A stretch of DNA of 64,000 nt, taken from positions 28,365,311 through 28,429,310 of the forward strand of contig OX637403.1 of the NCBI GenBank assembly GCA_951799425.1, read 5' to 3'. Position 1 is the stretch's first letter, and every line of letters starts with the position of its first letter. Of this stretch, positions 47,480-58,586 are shown in pieces. The notes below the pieces were generated by a model, which was given only the letters and a program-made list of their open reading frames with translations, did not search any database and was not told the origin of the DNA. The position numbers and the translations under genes were made by a program. This stretch comes from Ilex aquifolium (lineage: Eukaryota; Streptophyta; Magnoliopsida; Aquifoliales; Aquifoliaceae).

Positions 47480-48593
47480 CAACATCTATTTTAAAGATTT
47501 TTCCCTCATGAGAATGAGGAATTGGGTTTTTTGTATTGTTTTGCATTCTTAATGGGTCATCGTCTGTTATGGCTGTCAATCCTTATTGTGCTTGGCATGT
47601 TTAATCTCTTGAGCTGAAACAATGGTGGAATTATTGATTGCACCCATCTCTTTGACAACTTCTGGCTTATGCAAGACCGGTTATAAAGTGACAAAATCAT
47701 GTTCTCTCTCTCTCTCACACACACACACACACGAAACAAGCATAGCCTGATATTTAGAATAAAAATATAATTATTCTTAACTTGATGATATAATTTGGAG
47801 ACATAATTCACTACTATCATTAGATTAGTAGTGAAATTTCATATAATGTCGAGATCCACTACTAATTTAATAATAACGGTGTATTAAGTCTTCAAATTAG
47901 GTATGAATAATATTTTTTTATATAATCGATCATATGTGATAAATATTAATTAGTTTCTCAACCAAATAGCCATACTTGATAATATCTATTTCTTAATATT
48001 CTCTTTGTTATTGTTGAACCCCTGTTCATTGAAAAAATCTTCTATACTTCCCCCCCCCCCTCCCTCCATTTCAGAACAAAATAGTTTGTTTGAGCAGTTA
48101 AGGATTTGTCCACTCTAAGGCGCAACTTTAAGTCGAGTCTCAACAACTACGTAGAAATTTTTTCTCCGTTTACCTCAAGAATAAAGCTAGATTCATTGTT
48201 GGAGTACATTAACTATAATGATACGTGCCTTGAAAACGATTGATTCCATTGTGATAAGGATTCCAACATTACCTGAAATGATACGTGCCTTGAAAACATT
48301 GATGCCATTCATAAGCCAACTCTATAAAAGAGAGAGGCTCCTATTATCAGTCTGTTAGTTGTTTAAGAAGATGATAATTCTTTCTAGCTTTCTCAACCAC
48401 TTGCTTCCCAGAAAAAGAGACCTTTCTCAATTAAGCTCAGTGAGAGAGAGAGAGAGAGAAATTAATTAAAAAACTTAGAAAGATGCCACCACATTTGACA
48501 TCTTATTGAGGGAGACAAAAGTAGTGGGGGACAAGAGAAAGACTTTATTACTAAATAATTGAGGTGAGAAAATAGGTTGTTTTAGCTAAGCGA

Positions 48594-48604
48594 ATCCCAC
48601 ATCG
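48594..48604 (+). promoter_or_regulatory. Orphan USE of the deleted U2-4 promoter
   Basis: Perfect USE ATCCCACATCG, but the TATA box and RNA start that should follow have been removed by the 81-bp deletion. Confidence 0.8.
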
Positions 48605-48626
48605 ACTACACATGAGAGAGCACCTA

Positions 48627-48785
48627 TATCTGTTCTTATCAGTTTAATATCTGATACGTGGGACAATGTTCCACACGATATTAAATTAATTTTTTTCAGG
48701 GGGAGGGTCCACCACAATAGCTTGCTATTGGGATCCTTGAGTGTCGCCCTTGTGTTGCACTATTGCATGGGCCTGGCGCACCCCA
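48627..48785 (+). pseudogene. U2: U2 snRNA pseudogene, copy U2-4 (5' truncated)
   Basis: Begins at TATCTGTTCTTATCAG, position 38 of U2, and runs to the normal end. Compared with U2-3, the stretch equivalent to 42697-42777 (TATA box and first 37 nt of RNA, including the branch-point pairing word) is missing; the junction is CACCTA|TATCTG. A few further changes (GTTCCACACG, CCCTTGTGTTGC) suggest decay. It cannot make a working U2. Confidence 0.93.
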
Positions 48786-49353
48786 CCAAGTCTAGTTCCA
48801 ATATTTTAAAGAGAGGCACGACATGGGTGCAACTCAATGCCTATTTCATCTGTTCCATATCCTAAAGAATCAATGGTGACGTAGGGATTGATATCTACGT
48901 TCACAGTGTGTATATAAGTTCTGCCATACTCACATCTTGATGGCCAAGCTAGAATTTCCATCTAGAGAGGGGACGGCGGGGGGAGGGGTTTGGGAGCTAG
49001 CCACTACATCTATAGGTCAACTCGAATTGATCTGTTAACACGAACTTGTCACGATACGATTCTAAAATTAACACGATTATTAAATACACATAATTAATGG
49101 TCTAAATTAATGTTTGACATTTACAACATCTCCAACCAACCATGACTCAAATTTAGATTCAAATTTGAGTAAAAAACTTGATTTCATATAAAACACTTCA
49201 ATGGATAAACTAAAATATCTACTGAAGTATATATCTTCTCTCATTTTAATTTTTCACACCAAAATATTATATCGTCTCTCATTTTCTTGTTTTCATTCCC
49301 TCTCCAATATTAAAAATAAAACAAAAAAGAAAAAGCTCTCCAATATTAAAACA
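48786..49353. other. Spacer after U2-4
   Basis: Conserved array spacer with a G-rich run near 48965-48985 and the start of the old foldback-like segment. No gene. Confidence 0.5.
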
Positions 49354-51035
49354 CTAGCAATTGTCCGTGCCTGAATGTACTATATAACAAGTAAAAGACT
49401 CAATGTTTCAATAGTTTGGAAAAAAATTGATCTACCAAAAAAAGTTGAAAGAGCAAAACATATTATTGATAATATTGTAATTTCAATAAATGTCAATAGG
49501 TCAAGAATAAAACAAAGTTGATCACCACTGTCACTGTAACATTGAACAAAAAGTAAAAAATATTACCTAACTAATAACCATCACCACAACGCCACATGGG
49601 AAAAAACCCAACTGATCGCAAAAATAAAACCCAGTTAATCATCACTGTTGCCCCCCAACAAAAGAAAAGCAAAAGCCTAGCTAATTGCAGCCAGCACAAC
49701 AAAAAAAATAAAATAAAATCAAACCCGAATAATGGATCAGGTTTGAATTGCAATTAGCTAGGCTTTATTTTAAAAAAGACCATCGAATATCTTTGTTTCA
49801 ACCATACACCATTACCACCCGGCAACATAGCAAAAATACAACTCAATAAAAGAAAAATGTAGTGGGCATTTTATCAAACATATATAATGCAACATATAAA
49901 AAAGAATAAGGATAATTTCTAAGGGTGCAGAAGGGTGGTTGGGAGGCTCTGGGTTTACAAAAAAGTGAGGGGTTATGGGTTGGGGTTGGTTTATGGTGGA
50001 TTTGTAGGTGGGGCTACGATGGGCAATTGAATGAGTGAGAGAGAGAGAGTAAAGGACATACATGTCGGGTTAGTGGCTGGTGGTGGTGGACGGAGGCAAC
50101 AATAGAGAAGTGAAACACGCTCATTGTCATCCAAACAATACCGCAAACAAAAAGGGATCAACATAACACATATAAAAGACAACAATATACGAATCACACG
50201 TACCTGAAGTAGAGATCGAGCAATGAGGAAATTGAAACAAAAACAACAGATCTAAAGTGATAAGAAGGGGCAAAAAATTGAAACAAAAAAAATCAAATAA
50301 TCATGGTCTAATCAAGAAGGGGCAGAAATCAAATAATTGTTGAAACCAAATACAATCTGTGGGTGGGTTTCGCACACAACAATGCGTGTATGTAGGGGTT
50401 TTGTGTGCTGTGAATGTGTGTGTATTTGGGGGGGGGGGGGGGGGGTTAATGGTTGTGGGCGACTTTTTGTGTGTGAGTCGTAGGGGACTCTGGATTGGGG
50501 TGAGAGAGATAGTACCTGGTAGAAAGGCAAGAGAGAAAGAAAACTGAGGAAATAGAGGAACAGAGATAGAGAAAGGGAGAGAGAGCAAAACCTGGTATTG
50601 CCAGTGGCGGTGGCGAGGTCGCTGGTAGAGAGAGAGAGTGTGTGAGAGACAGACGTAGTATAGATATGAAAATGGGAGATATGTATTTTGGGTGGGACTG
50701 AGTGAGAGACGTACATGTATGAGAGATTGAGATAAGTCTTTGAGAGACGTACAAGGATAGAGGCGTGAGAGATTGAGAGAGAGAGGCAGAAGTGAGAGAC
50801 GTATAGGGATAAAGGCGTGAAATATTGGGATAGAGAGCCAAGAAATGTTGTTGGGCGGGAAAACAAAATTCAATACTCATTATAGACTGTTGGATCAGTA
50901 TTTATGAGATGATCTGAACCGTCTTTTTTTATTGGGATTACGTTGTCCGTTGGATGTGTTTATGTTTTGTCTCAAAACGATCTGGACCCCTCTTTGTCTC
51001 CAAAATTCAAATTCAGCTCTACTTTGTTATATAAA
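49354..51035 (-). mobile_element. Helitron (non-autonomous), minus orientation, same site as in unit 1
   Basis: 1682 bp inserted at exactly the same unit position as the 35514-40310 Helitron. It has the same minus-strand 3' end (GGCACGGACAATTG then CTAG) and the same GA-rich right part, but no solo LTR. Its minus-strand 5' end is mutated to TTTATATAACAAAGTAG. It contains a G-run (50428-50445) and GA tracts that create spurious open frames. Confidence 0.8.
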
Positions 51036-51970
51036 TGTTTCTTATAAACTTCACAAATATTAACCAAAAGAAAATTAAGGAATACCAATCTTTTTGAGTG
51101 GTAGATTCATAAGTTTTTTACCTTCTAAAGTAACTTCCGTCTAAAGCAATGTAATTTTTAAAAATATCTACTCAATATCAACTAACAGTATTTCTGGTTT
51201 TCAATTCTGTCTAAAACAACTTATGTCTAAAGTTATTCCATATGAGAGAGAGAGAGAGAGATTTTGAGAATGAGAGTTTGAGAGAAAAAGGGTAAAAAGA
51301 GAGAGATGGAGTATAGAGAGAGATATATATAGAGTAAAAAGTTACTTTAGAAGAATAGAGACCAGGAGAGGAGGTGTGGTTAGCGATGATGGTAGCAGCT
51401 TTGAAGACACAGGTAGGAGAGGCAAGAACTTGTTCCATTAAAGGAGTCTTTTGGGTTTGGATAGAATAAAAAGTTACTGTTGAAAACTTGATATAAGATT
51501 TGAATCTCCCTCAATTTGAGTCTAAACTAAGTTTTGCCTTGATTTGATATAAGTTTAGGTCTAAGGTTGGAGAAATTTTTTGGGTCATTTTGACTCAAAT
51601 TTAAATGAGTTTATATTTGAGTCAGAGTTGAAGATGCTCTTAGAACACACTAATTATATATATTTTTTCGTAGGCTTTAACATGACCATGACACGAATAA
51701 TAATGACATAACACACAAATCACACGACAAGAATTGAAACCCCTAATCTATACTATATGAAGTCTCTTTCTTCTTGAGATCATACTTTGATTTTTCTATT
51801 AACATGGTATCAGATTTGGCCAAGGACCAGCTAAAATGGTTATGAACATTCACCGAAGCTAATAGAGGACCTAAGCAGTTTTCAGGGTTCCCTTTTTTTT
51901 TTTTCTGTTTTTCAGCTAAGTGGTGCCCAATCCCTCTTTAGCATATTTATTAGCCAGGCCATGTTGCCAA
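51036..51970. other. Conserved spacer of unit 3
   Basis: Array spacer shared with the other units (CTTCACAAATATTAACCAAA to AGCCAGGCCATGTTGCC). It shows the empty sites of the unit-2 Helitron and hAT element. Confidence 0.6.
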
Positions 51971-52014
51971 TAGAAGTTATTAAACTAGAAAGTCTCAAAG
52001 CCTCTCCTTTATAG

Positions 52015-52066
52015 ATCCCACATCGAAACTATAACAGAGAAGGCAAGGTAAGTCAAATGCATATAG
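52015..52066 (+). promoter_or_regulatory. USE + TATA promoter of U1-4
   Basis: Perfect USE ATCCCACATCG at 52015-52025 and GCATATAG at 52059-52066, starting 32 nt before the RNA. Confidence 0.88.
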
Positions 52067-52090
52067 GAGATGGTCGAGCAAATGTAGAAC

Positions 52091-52252
52091 ATACTTACCT
52101 GGACAGGGTCAATAGGTGATCAAGAAGGCCTATGGCCTAGGTTGGTGACCTCCATTGCACTTGGGAGGGGTGCCCGCCTAAGGTCTGCCCAAGTGACAGA
52201 GCCTATGTCATAATTTGTGATAGTGGGGGCTTGCGTTCGCGCAGCCCTTACC
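52091..52252 (+). ncRNA. U1: U1 spliceosomal snRNA, copy U1-4
   Basis: About 162 nt starting ATACTTACCTGGACAGGGTC with all conserved parts intact and a perfect USE. It differs from U1-2 by AAGTGACAGAGCC for AAGTGGCAGAGCC. One of the best candidates for an active U1 gene in this window. Confidence 0.96.
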
Positions 52253-52495
52253 CAACATCTATTTCAAAGATTTTTCCCTCATGAGGATGAGGATTTGGGT
52301 TTTTTGTATTATTTTGCTTTCTTAATGGGTCATCATATGTTATGGCTGTCCATCCTTATTGTGCTTGGCATGTTTAATCACTTCAGCTGTGAAACAATGG
52401 TGGAATTATTGATTGCACCATCTCTCTCTTTGACAACTTTTGGCTTCTGCAAGACCGGTTATAAAGTGATAAAATCATAAGTGATAAAATCATGT

Positions 52496-52528
<33 letters not shown>

Positions 52529-53240
52529 AGAAAAAAGCATAGCCTGATATTTAGAAGAAAAATACAATTATTCTTAATTTGATGATATAATTTGGAGACA
52601 TAATTCACTATTGTCATTGGATTAATAGTGAAATCTCATAGAATGTCGAGATCTACTACTAATTTGATGATAACGGTGCATTAATTCTTCAAATTATGTC
52701 TGAATAACATTTTTTTTATATAATCAATCATTTGTAATAAATATTAATTAGTTGTTCAACCAAAAAACCATACTTGAGAATATCTCTTTCTTAATATTCT
52801 CTTTGTTATTGTTGACTCTCCTGTTCATTGAAAAAAACTTCTTTATTTTCCCCTCTCCCCCTCGTTTTAGAACAAAATGGTTTGTTCGAGTGGTTAAGAA
52901 TTTGTCCATCCTACGGCGCAATTTTAGGTCGAGTCTCAACAACTACGGAGAAGTTTTTTCTCCATTTACCTTATGAATAAAGCTAGATTCATTGTGTCAA
53001 TCTAGATGTTGAGAACTGTTGGAGTACATAAAAATGGGAAACAATTGATTCCATTGTGATAAGGATTCCAACATTACCTGAAATGATATATCTTGAAAAC
53101 ATTGATGCAATTCATAAGCCAACTCTATAAAAGAGAGAGGCTCCTATTATCAGTCTGTTAGTTATTTAAGAAGATGATAATTCTTTCTAGCTTCCTCAAC
53201 CACTTGCTTCCCAGAAAAGATACCTTTCTTAATTAAGCTC

Positions 53241-53242
<2 letters not shown>

Positions 53243-53301
<59 letters not shown>
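53243..53301. repeat. (GA)n microsatellite upstream of U2-5
   Basis: About 29 GA repeats, the longest of the variable GA tracts in the array. Confidence 0.95.
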
Positions 53302-53304
<3 letters not shown>

Positions 53305-53420
53305 TTAAAAAGATGCCACCACATTTGGCATCTTATTGAAGTGGACAAAAGTAGTGGGGACCAGGGAAAGACATTGCATAAATAATTGAGGTGAGAAAAG
53401 AGATTGTTTTAGCTAAGGGA

Positions 53421-53472
53421 ATCCCACATCGAATACACATGAGAGAGCACCTAAGTCCGCCTTGATATATAA
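53421..53472 (+). promoter_or_regulatory. USE + TATA promoter of U2-5
   Basis: USE ATCCCACATCG at 53421-53431 and TATATAA at 53466-53472; spacing as in the other U2 genes. Confidence 0.9.
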
Positions 53473-53497
53473 GAGAAACGAAACCTCAATTCAAAGC

Positions 53498-53693
53498 ATA
53501 CCTTTCTCGGCCTTTTGGCTAAGATCAAGTGTAGTATCTGTTCTTATCAGTTTAATATCTGATACGTGGGACAATGTCCCACACGATATTAAATTAATTT
53601 TTTTCAGGGGGAGGGTCCACCACAATAGCTTGCTATTGGGATCTTCGAGTGTCGCCCTTGCGTTGCACTATTGCATGGGCCTGGCGCACCCCA
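53498..53693 (+). ncRNA. U2: U2 spliceosomal snRNA, copy U2-5
   Basis: Full-length 196 nt, intact in every conserved part, with a perfect promoter. Minor differences from U2-2 are GGGATCTTCGAG and CGCCCTTGCG. Confidence 0.96.
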
Positions 53694-55144
53694 CCAATCC
53701 TAGTTCTAATATTTTAAAGAGGCATGACATGGGGTGCAACTCAATGCCTATTTCATCTTTTCTTTCAAATCCTAAAGAATTAATGGTTTCGTAGGAATTG
53801 AAAAAGCTATGACGTTGAATTAAAAGTTGATCATGTTAGAGAATTTATAAATTAGGAGGGAGATTACTTCAATTGTTCTGAAAATATCATAAACTTAAAG
53901 GGATTAAATGGCAAATTCGAAAAGTTAGAAAAGAAAGAGAGAGGGGGGGGGGGGGGGGGGGAGCTAGCCACTACATTTATAGAGGTGTCAACTCAAATTG
54001 GTCTAAATTGACATGATTATTAAATATGCATAATTAATAGTTTAAATTAATGTTTGACATTTAGAGAATCTCTAATCATTACTCAAATTTAGATTCAAAA
54101 TTGAGTAAAAAATTTGATTTTTTATAGAACACTCAAATAGGTAAACTCAAATATTCTCTCATTTTAATTTTTCCCACCAAAATATTTTATTCTCTCTCAT
54201 TTTCCTTTCTTCATTCTCTCTCCAATATTAAAACAAAAAAGAAAAGGCTCTCCAATATTAAAATATGTTTCTTACAAACTTCACAAATATTAACCAAAAG
54301 AAAAATTAGGAATACCAACCTCTTTGAATAGTAGATTCGTGAGTTTTTTACCGTCTAAAACAATGAAATTTTTTAAAATATCTACTCAATATTAACTAAC
54401 AGTATTTCTGGTCTTCAATTCCGTCTAAAACAACTTTTGTCTAAAACAATTCCATATAAAGAGACGAGAGGGAGATATTTTTTTAGAATGAGTTTATGAG
54501 AGAGAAAAAGGGTAAAAAGAGGGAGATAGAATATAGGGAGAGATATGTATAGAATAAAAAAGTTATCCTCGAAGAATAGAGATCAGGAGAGGCGATGTGG
54601 TCAGTGGCGATGACAACGGTTTGAAAGACAGAGGCAAGAAAAGCAAGAACTTGATCCATCGAAGGAGTTTTTTTTGGTTTGGATAGAATAAAAAGTTTCT
54701 ACTGAAAATTTGATATAAGATTTAGGTCTCCCTTAATTTGGGTCCAGAATAAGTTTTGTCTTGATTAGATATAAGTTTGGGTTTAAGGTTGGAAATTTTT
54801 TTTGGGTCATTTTGACTCAAATTTAAATGAGTCTAGATTTCAGTAAAGGTTGAAGATGCTCTTAGAATACATTAAATATATTTTTTTTTCGTGGGTCTTG
54901 ACATGAACATGACACGAATAATAATGATATAACACGCGGATCACACGACACGAATTGAAACCCTAATCTATACTATATAAAGTCTCTTTCTTGTTGAGAT
55001 CATACTTCGATTTTTCCATTAACATGGTATGAGATTTGGCCAAGGAGCAGCTAAAATGGTTATGAACATTCACTAAAGCTGATAGAGGACCTAAGCAGTT
55101 TTCAGGGTTCCCTTCTTTTTCTATTAGTCAGACCATGTTGCCAA
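53694..55144. other. Spacer after U2-5
   Basis: Insertion-free spacer. It contains a G run (53943-53961), the old foldback-like segment of about 1 kb with ends TAGAGGTGTCAACTC (53980) and CACGAATTGAAACCCTA, and GA-rich stretches. No gene. Confidence 0.6.
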
Positions 55145-55188
55145 TAGAAGTTATTAAACTAGAAAGTCCCAAAGCCTCTCCTTTATAG

Positions 55189-55240
55189 ATCCCACATCAA
55201 AATTATAAGAGAGAAGGCAAGGTAAGCCAAATGCATATAG
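55189..55240 (+). promoter_or_regulatory. Degenerate USE + TATA of U1-5
   Basis: ATCCCACATCA at 55189-55199 (final G lost) and GCATATAG at 55233-55240. Confidence 0.75.
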
Positions 55241-55264
55241 GAGATGGTCGAGCAAATGTAGAAC

Positions 55265-55426
55265 ATACTTACCTGGATAGGGTCAATAGGTGATCAAGAA
55301 GGCATATGGCCTAGGTTGGTGACCTCCATTGCACTTGGGAGGTGTGCCCATCTAAGGTCTGCCCAAGTGGCAGAGCCTATGTCATAATTTGTGATAGTGG
55401 GGACTTGTGTTCGGGCAACCCTTACA
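55265..55426 (+). pseudogene. U1: U1 snRNA, copy U1-5, probably decaying
   Basis: Keeps ATACTTACCTG but shows several changes absent elsewhere: CTGGATAGGG, GAAGGCATATGG (loop I stem), GGTGTGCCCATCTAAGG, and a last hairpin GGGGACTTGTGTTCGGGCAA where pairing is weakened. Together with the damaged USE this suggests a pseudogene, though low expression is not excluded. Confidence 0.75.
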
Positions 55427-55944
55427 CAAAATCTATTTCTAAGTTTTTTCCCTCATGAGGATGAGGATTTGGGTTTTTTGTATTATTTTGCTTTCTTAAT
55501 TTAATCTCTTGAGCTGAAACAATGGTGGAATTATTGATTGAACCCATCTCTTTGACAACTTCTGGCTTCTGCAAGACCGGTTATAAAGTGACAAAATCAT
55601 GTTCTCTCTCTCTCTCACACACAAAAGAAACAAGCATAGCCTTATAGTTAGACTAAAAATATAATTATTCTTAACTTGATGATATAATTTGGAGACATAA
55701 TTCACTATTATCATTAGACTAGTAGTGAAATTTCATATGATGTCGAGATCCACTACTAATTTAATAATAATGGTGTATTAAGTCTTCAAATTAGATCTGA
55801 ATAACATTTTTTTTTATATAATCGATCATATGTGATAAATATTAATTAGTTGCTCAACCAAATAGCCATACTTGAGAATATCTCTTTCTTAATATTCTCT
55901 TTGTTATTGTTGAACCCCTGTTCATTGAAAAAAACTTCTTTACT

Positions 55945-55963
55945 CCCCCCCCCCCCCCCCCCC
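55945..55963. repeat. C-homopolymer tract
   Basis: A run of about 19 C; the equivalent sites in other units have shorter C tracts (about 48051) or a longer one (58563-58586). Length may vary by slippage or read error. Confidence 0.8.
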
Positions 55964-56185
55964 CATTTCAGAACAAAATGGTTTGTTCAAGCGGTTAAGG
56001 ATTTGTCCACCCTGAGGCGCAACTTTAGGTCGAGCCTCAACAACTATGTAGAGAGAGAGAGAGAGAAATTAATTAAAAACTTAGAAAGATGCATAAATAA
56101 TTGAAGTGGACGAAAGTAGTGGGGACCAGGGAAAGACATTGCATAAATAATTGAGGTGAGAAAAGAGATTGTTTTAGCTAAGTGA

Positions 56186-56237
56186 ATCCCACATCGACTA
56201 CACATGAGAGAGCACCAAACTCCGCCTTGATATATAA
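56186..56237 (+). promoter_or_regulatory. USE + TATA promoter of U2-6
   Basis: USE ATCCCACATCG at 56186-56196 and TATATAA at 56231-56237. Confidence 0.9.
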
Positions 56238-56262
56238 GAGAAATGAAACCTCAATTCAAAGC

Positions 56263-56458
56263 ATACCTTTCTCGGCCTTTTGGCTAAGATCAAGTGTAGT
56301 ATCTGTTCTTATCAGTTTAATATCTGATACGTGGGACAATGTCCCACACGATATTAAATTAATTTTTTTCAGGGGGAGGGTCCACCACAATAGCTTGCTA
56401 TTGGGATTCTCGAGTGTCGCCTTTGCGTTGCACTATTGCATGGGCTTGGCGCACCCCA
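56263..56458 (+). ncRNA. U2: U2 spliceosomal snRNA, copy U2-6
   Basis: Full-length 196 nt with an intact promoter. Small changes (GGGATTCTCGAG, TGGGCTTGGCGC) lie in the 3' stem-loops; the second makes a G-U pair possible. The 3' box region is altered (CCACCAAATCTAATTCCAA). Confidence 0.94.
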
Positions 56459-56671
56459 CCAAATCTAATTCCAATATTTTATATATTTTATGGGTCTAAA
56501 AAAAAATATACCTTGGGGAAGGTTTAGGTTGATGAAGATGTTGAATTTTAAATTTCCTACTGCTTGCAAGGGGGCCGGTAGTGCTTGGGGTAGCTTAATT
56601 TCAAATTTGGGCTCACAATTTCACATGAATCGAATTTCCTTTGGGCCTTTTTTTAATTGGACTATGAAAAT

Positions 56672-56735
56672 GATTAGTCGAGGTGCGTGTAAATTGATCT
56701 AGACATTCCTGACAGTTGAATCAAAAAAAAGAAAC
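56672..56735 (+). mobile_element. SINE family A, 3' tail fragment
   Basis: Only the last part of family A is present: GATTAGTCGAGGTGCGTGTA, then AATTGATCTAGACATT and an A-run, matching 11125-11185 with scattered differences. Confidence 0.6.
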
Positions 56736-57514
56736 ATCATTTGATTCTCGTTTGAATAATGAAAATATATTTATATCAACACATTTAGTTAATTCAAAAA
56801 ACATGATTGAACATTCATTAAATCAATTGAATATATCATGGCATATAAATTCTTAGAGGATACTCAAAATAGAGAGGAAACTAACTCTAAATTCTGCCTT
56901 GTTATAATATATAGAATCTTTAATAACTGTGAATCTATGATGACAGTACTAGAATGAGCACTCCAACTCTGCCCCTTGTCTAAATTTCAGAGAATAAATG
57001 AGAATATTCAGGTTGGCCGACATTGGGGTCGAGGTAGTAAGTACTAAAACCTACATGTAATGTGAAGATTGATTGTAATATTGATACATCTACATCTATC
57101 AGACAAAGGCTCTTAAAGATCACAAATCAATAATAAAGGCAGTTTAATAAGCCCGAGTCTAAATGAACCAGACTTCTTGTCCTCTAAACCCAAAAAAAAA
57201 CTGAGGTTTTCAATCAATTTCAAACATATTCAATGTCCAATTTCTTTCACCAAATGTGAAAAGCTTTTCTTTAAGAAATATGTTTAAAACGAACTACCTT
57301 TCTAGAGTCATGTTAATTATTGAAGTTGCTACTACATTGATACAAGAGATAATCTTTCCTCCTCACCACGTTTACACATACAAAATTGAAAAAGATACTA
57401 ATGTTTAATACCCTAATAATTCAAAAACTTTTGTAGTGGTTGGCTTGTTGAACTTAAAAGGTTTTAAAAATCAGGATACCTCATTAGAAGCCAAAACCTC
57501 TCTTTTTTTTTTTC
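56736..57514. other. Spacer with segments duplicated elsewhere
   Basis: Contains a segment (about 56990-57160, AGAATAAATGAGAATATTCA...) shared with 63369-63530, and one (57150-57240) shared with about 60600-60710. No gene. Confidence 0.6.
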
Positions 57515-57566
57515 ATCCCACATCGAAACAATAGGAGATAAGGCTACGGAAGCCAACTGCATATGA
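57515..57566 (+). promoter_or_regulatory. USE + TATA promoter of U1-6
   Basis: Perfect USE ATCCCACATCG at 57515-57525 and GCATATGA at 57559-57566. The surrounding sequence is diverged from the main array. Confidence 0.85.
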
Positions 57567-57590
57567 GAGATATACGAGCAACCAAACAAC

Positions 57591-57752
57591 ATACTTACCT
57601 GGACGAGGTCAATGGGTGATCATGAAGGCCCATGGTCTAGGTTGGTGACCTCCATTGCACTTTGGAGGGGTGCCCGCCTAAGGTCTGTCCAAGTGATGGA
57701 ACCTACGTCATAATTTGTGATAGTGGGGGCCTGCGTTCGCGCGGCCCCTATC
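57591..57752 (+). ncRNA. U1: U1 spliceosomal snRNA, copy U1-6 (closest to plant consensus)
   Basis: About 162 nt starting ATACTTACCTGGACGAGGTC. It has GATCATGAAGGCCCATGG in stem-loop I and GGGGGCCTGCGTTCGCGCGG at the 3' hairpin with full GGGGCC/GGCCCC pairing, closer to the general plant U1 sequence than the other five. Perfect USE. Likely an older, well-conserved copy. Confidence 0.95.
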
Positions 57753-58400
57753 CAATATCTTTTCTAAAATTCTTTTTGCCTCTTGAAGGAGTGGGTTTGC
57801 AATGTGATTCTTGATGGCACTATCATGCCAATAATTTAAATGAATTAACTAAAATTTGAAGGAACAAAGTAAAACTAAAAGTATTTTCAACCGTGTTTTC
57901 TATTTGAGAGAGCATCTTTCGTAAAAAGTTACAATAGATAGTGAATTTTTACGCACCACTCTAATATATGTCTCTATTTTTTATCATTTTATGTTGACAT
58001 TTTTGTAAATAAATGTGACTTCGCTTCTATTTTTTTTTCAATTATTTTAAATGAGAATTGAGCGAGAATAAAGAGTCTATTGGAGATGTTCTTACAAATA
58101 CTTTGAAACCAACAATGTAATTTACTCTAACATCATTGATATCACTTACCCAATACCAATAAAACAACACGCACATCGTATACCTAAGATATGTGCATTC
58201 ATTAATTTGACTATATTTGTTTGAGTAATGCTATTGAGACCTAAACATTTGATATAATTTATTGACCTAATTATGTAGTTTTATTGTAACCATTAGATTA
58301 ACATCAAGTTCTAATGTTTGATGAAGTTCATAGTCAATCCACGGATTATAGTGCATTAGGTCAATAAATTAGATTCCAATAACATTGTTCTATTTGTTTT
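57753..58400. other. Spacer after U1-6
   Basis: Largely shared with 60715-61235 (AAGTAAAACTAAAAGTATTT, TTACGCACCACTCTAATA, AACATTTGA). No gene. Confidence 0.6.
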
Positions 58401-58562
58401 GGGGTAACATTAGAATAACATTTTTTTTATATAATCGATCATATGTGATAAATATTAATTACTTGCTCAACCAAATAGCCATACTTGAGAATATCTCTTT
58501 CTTAATATTCTCTTTGTTATTGTTGAACCCCTGTTAATTGGAAAAAACTTCTTTACTTCCAA

Positions 58563-58586
58563 CCCCCCCCCCCCCCCCCCCCCCCC
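58563..58586. repeat. C-homopolymer tract
   Basis: About 24 C in a row at the array position that is C-rich in several units. Confidence 0.8.

Larger units (their letters stand above)
47199..51970 (+). repeat. Array unit 3 (U1-3 to broken U2-4 plus downstream spacer)
   Basis: 4772 bp including a 1682-bp Helitron (49354-51035); about 3.09 kb remain. The 81-bp loss in U2-4 explains most of the small shortfall. Confidence 0.85.
51971..55144 (+). repeat. Array unit 4, insertion-free unit (U1-4 to U2-5 plus downstream spacer)
   Basis: 3174 bp without identifiable insertions. It is the best example of the basic U1-U2 cassette and supplies the empty sites for the elements in units 1-3. Confidence 0.85.
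55145..57483 (+). repeat. Array unit 5, truncated and diverged
   Basis: U1-5 and U2-6 lie only about 840 bp apart here, because much of the inter-gene segment (including the conserved TATA block) is missing. After U2-6 the normal spacer is replaced by sequence related to 60300-60430 and 63360-63660. Confidence 0.7.

Noticed and set aside
50301-50880. Overlapping minus-strand frames of 140-190 codons rich in Ser, Leu and Pro
   Set aside because: They arise from GA-rich repeats in the Helitron, as do those at 39676-40156.
52217-52480. Open frame of 87 codons downstream of U1-4
   Set aside because: It starts inside the U1 snRNA and is not kept in the other units.
53980-54965. Exact ends and target duplication of the old hAT-like foldback in every unit
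   Set aside because: The flanks share ATCTATA only approximately, so I report the paired ends but not a defined insertion.
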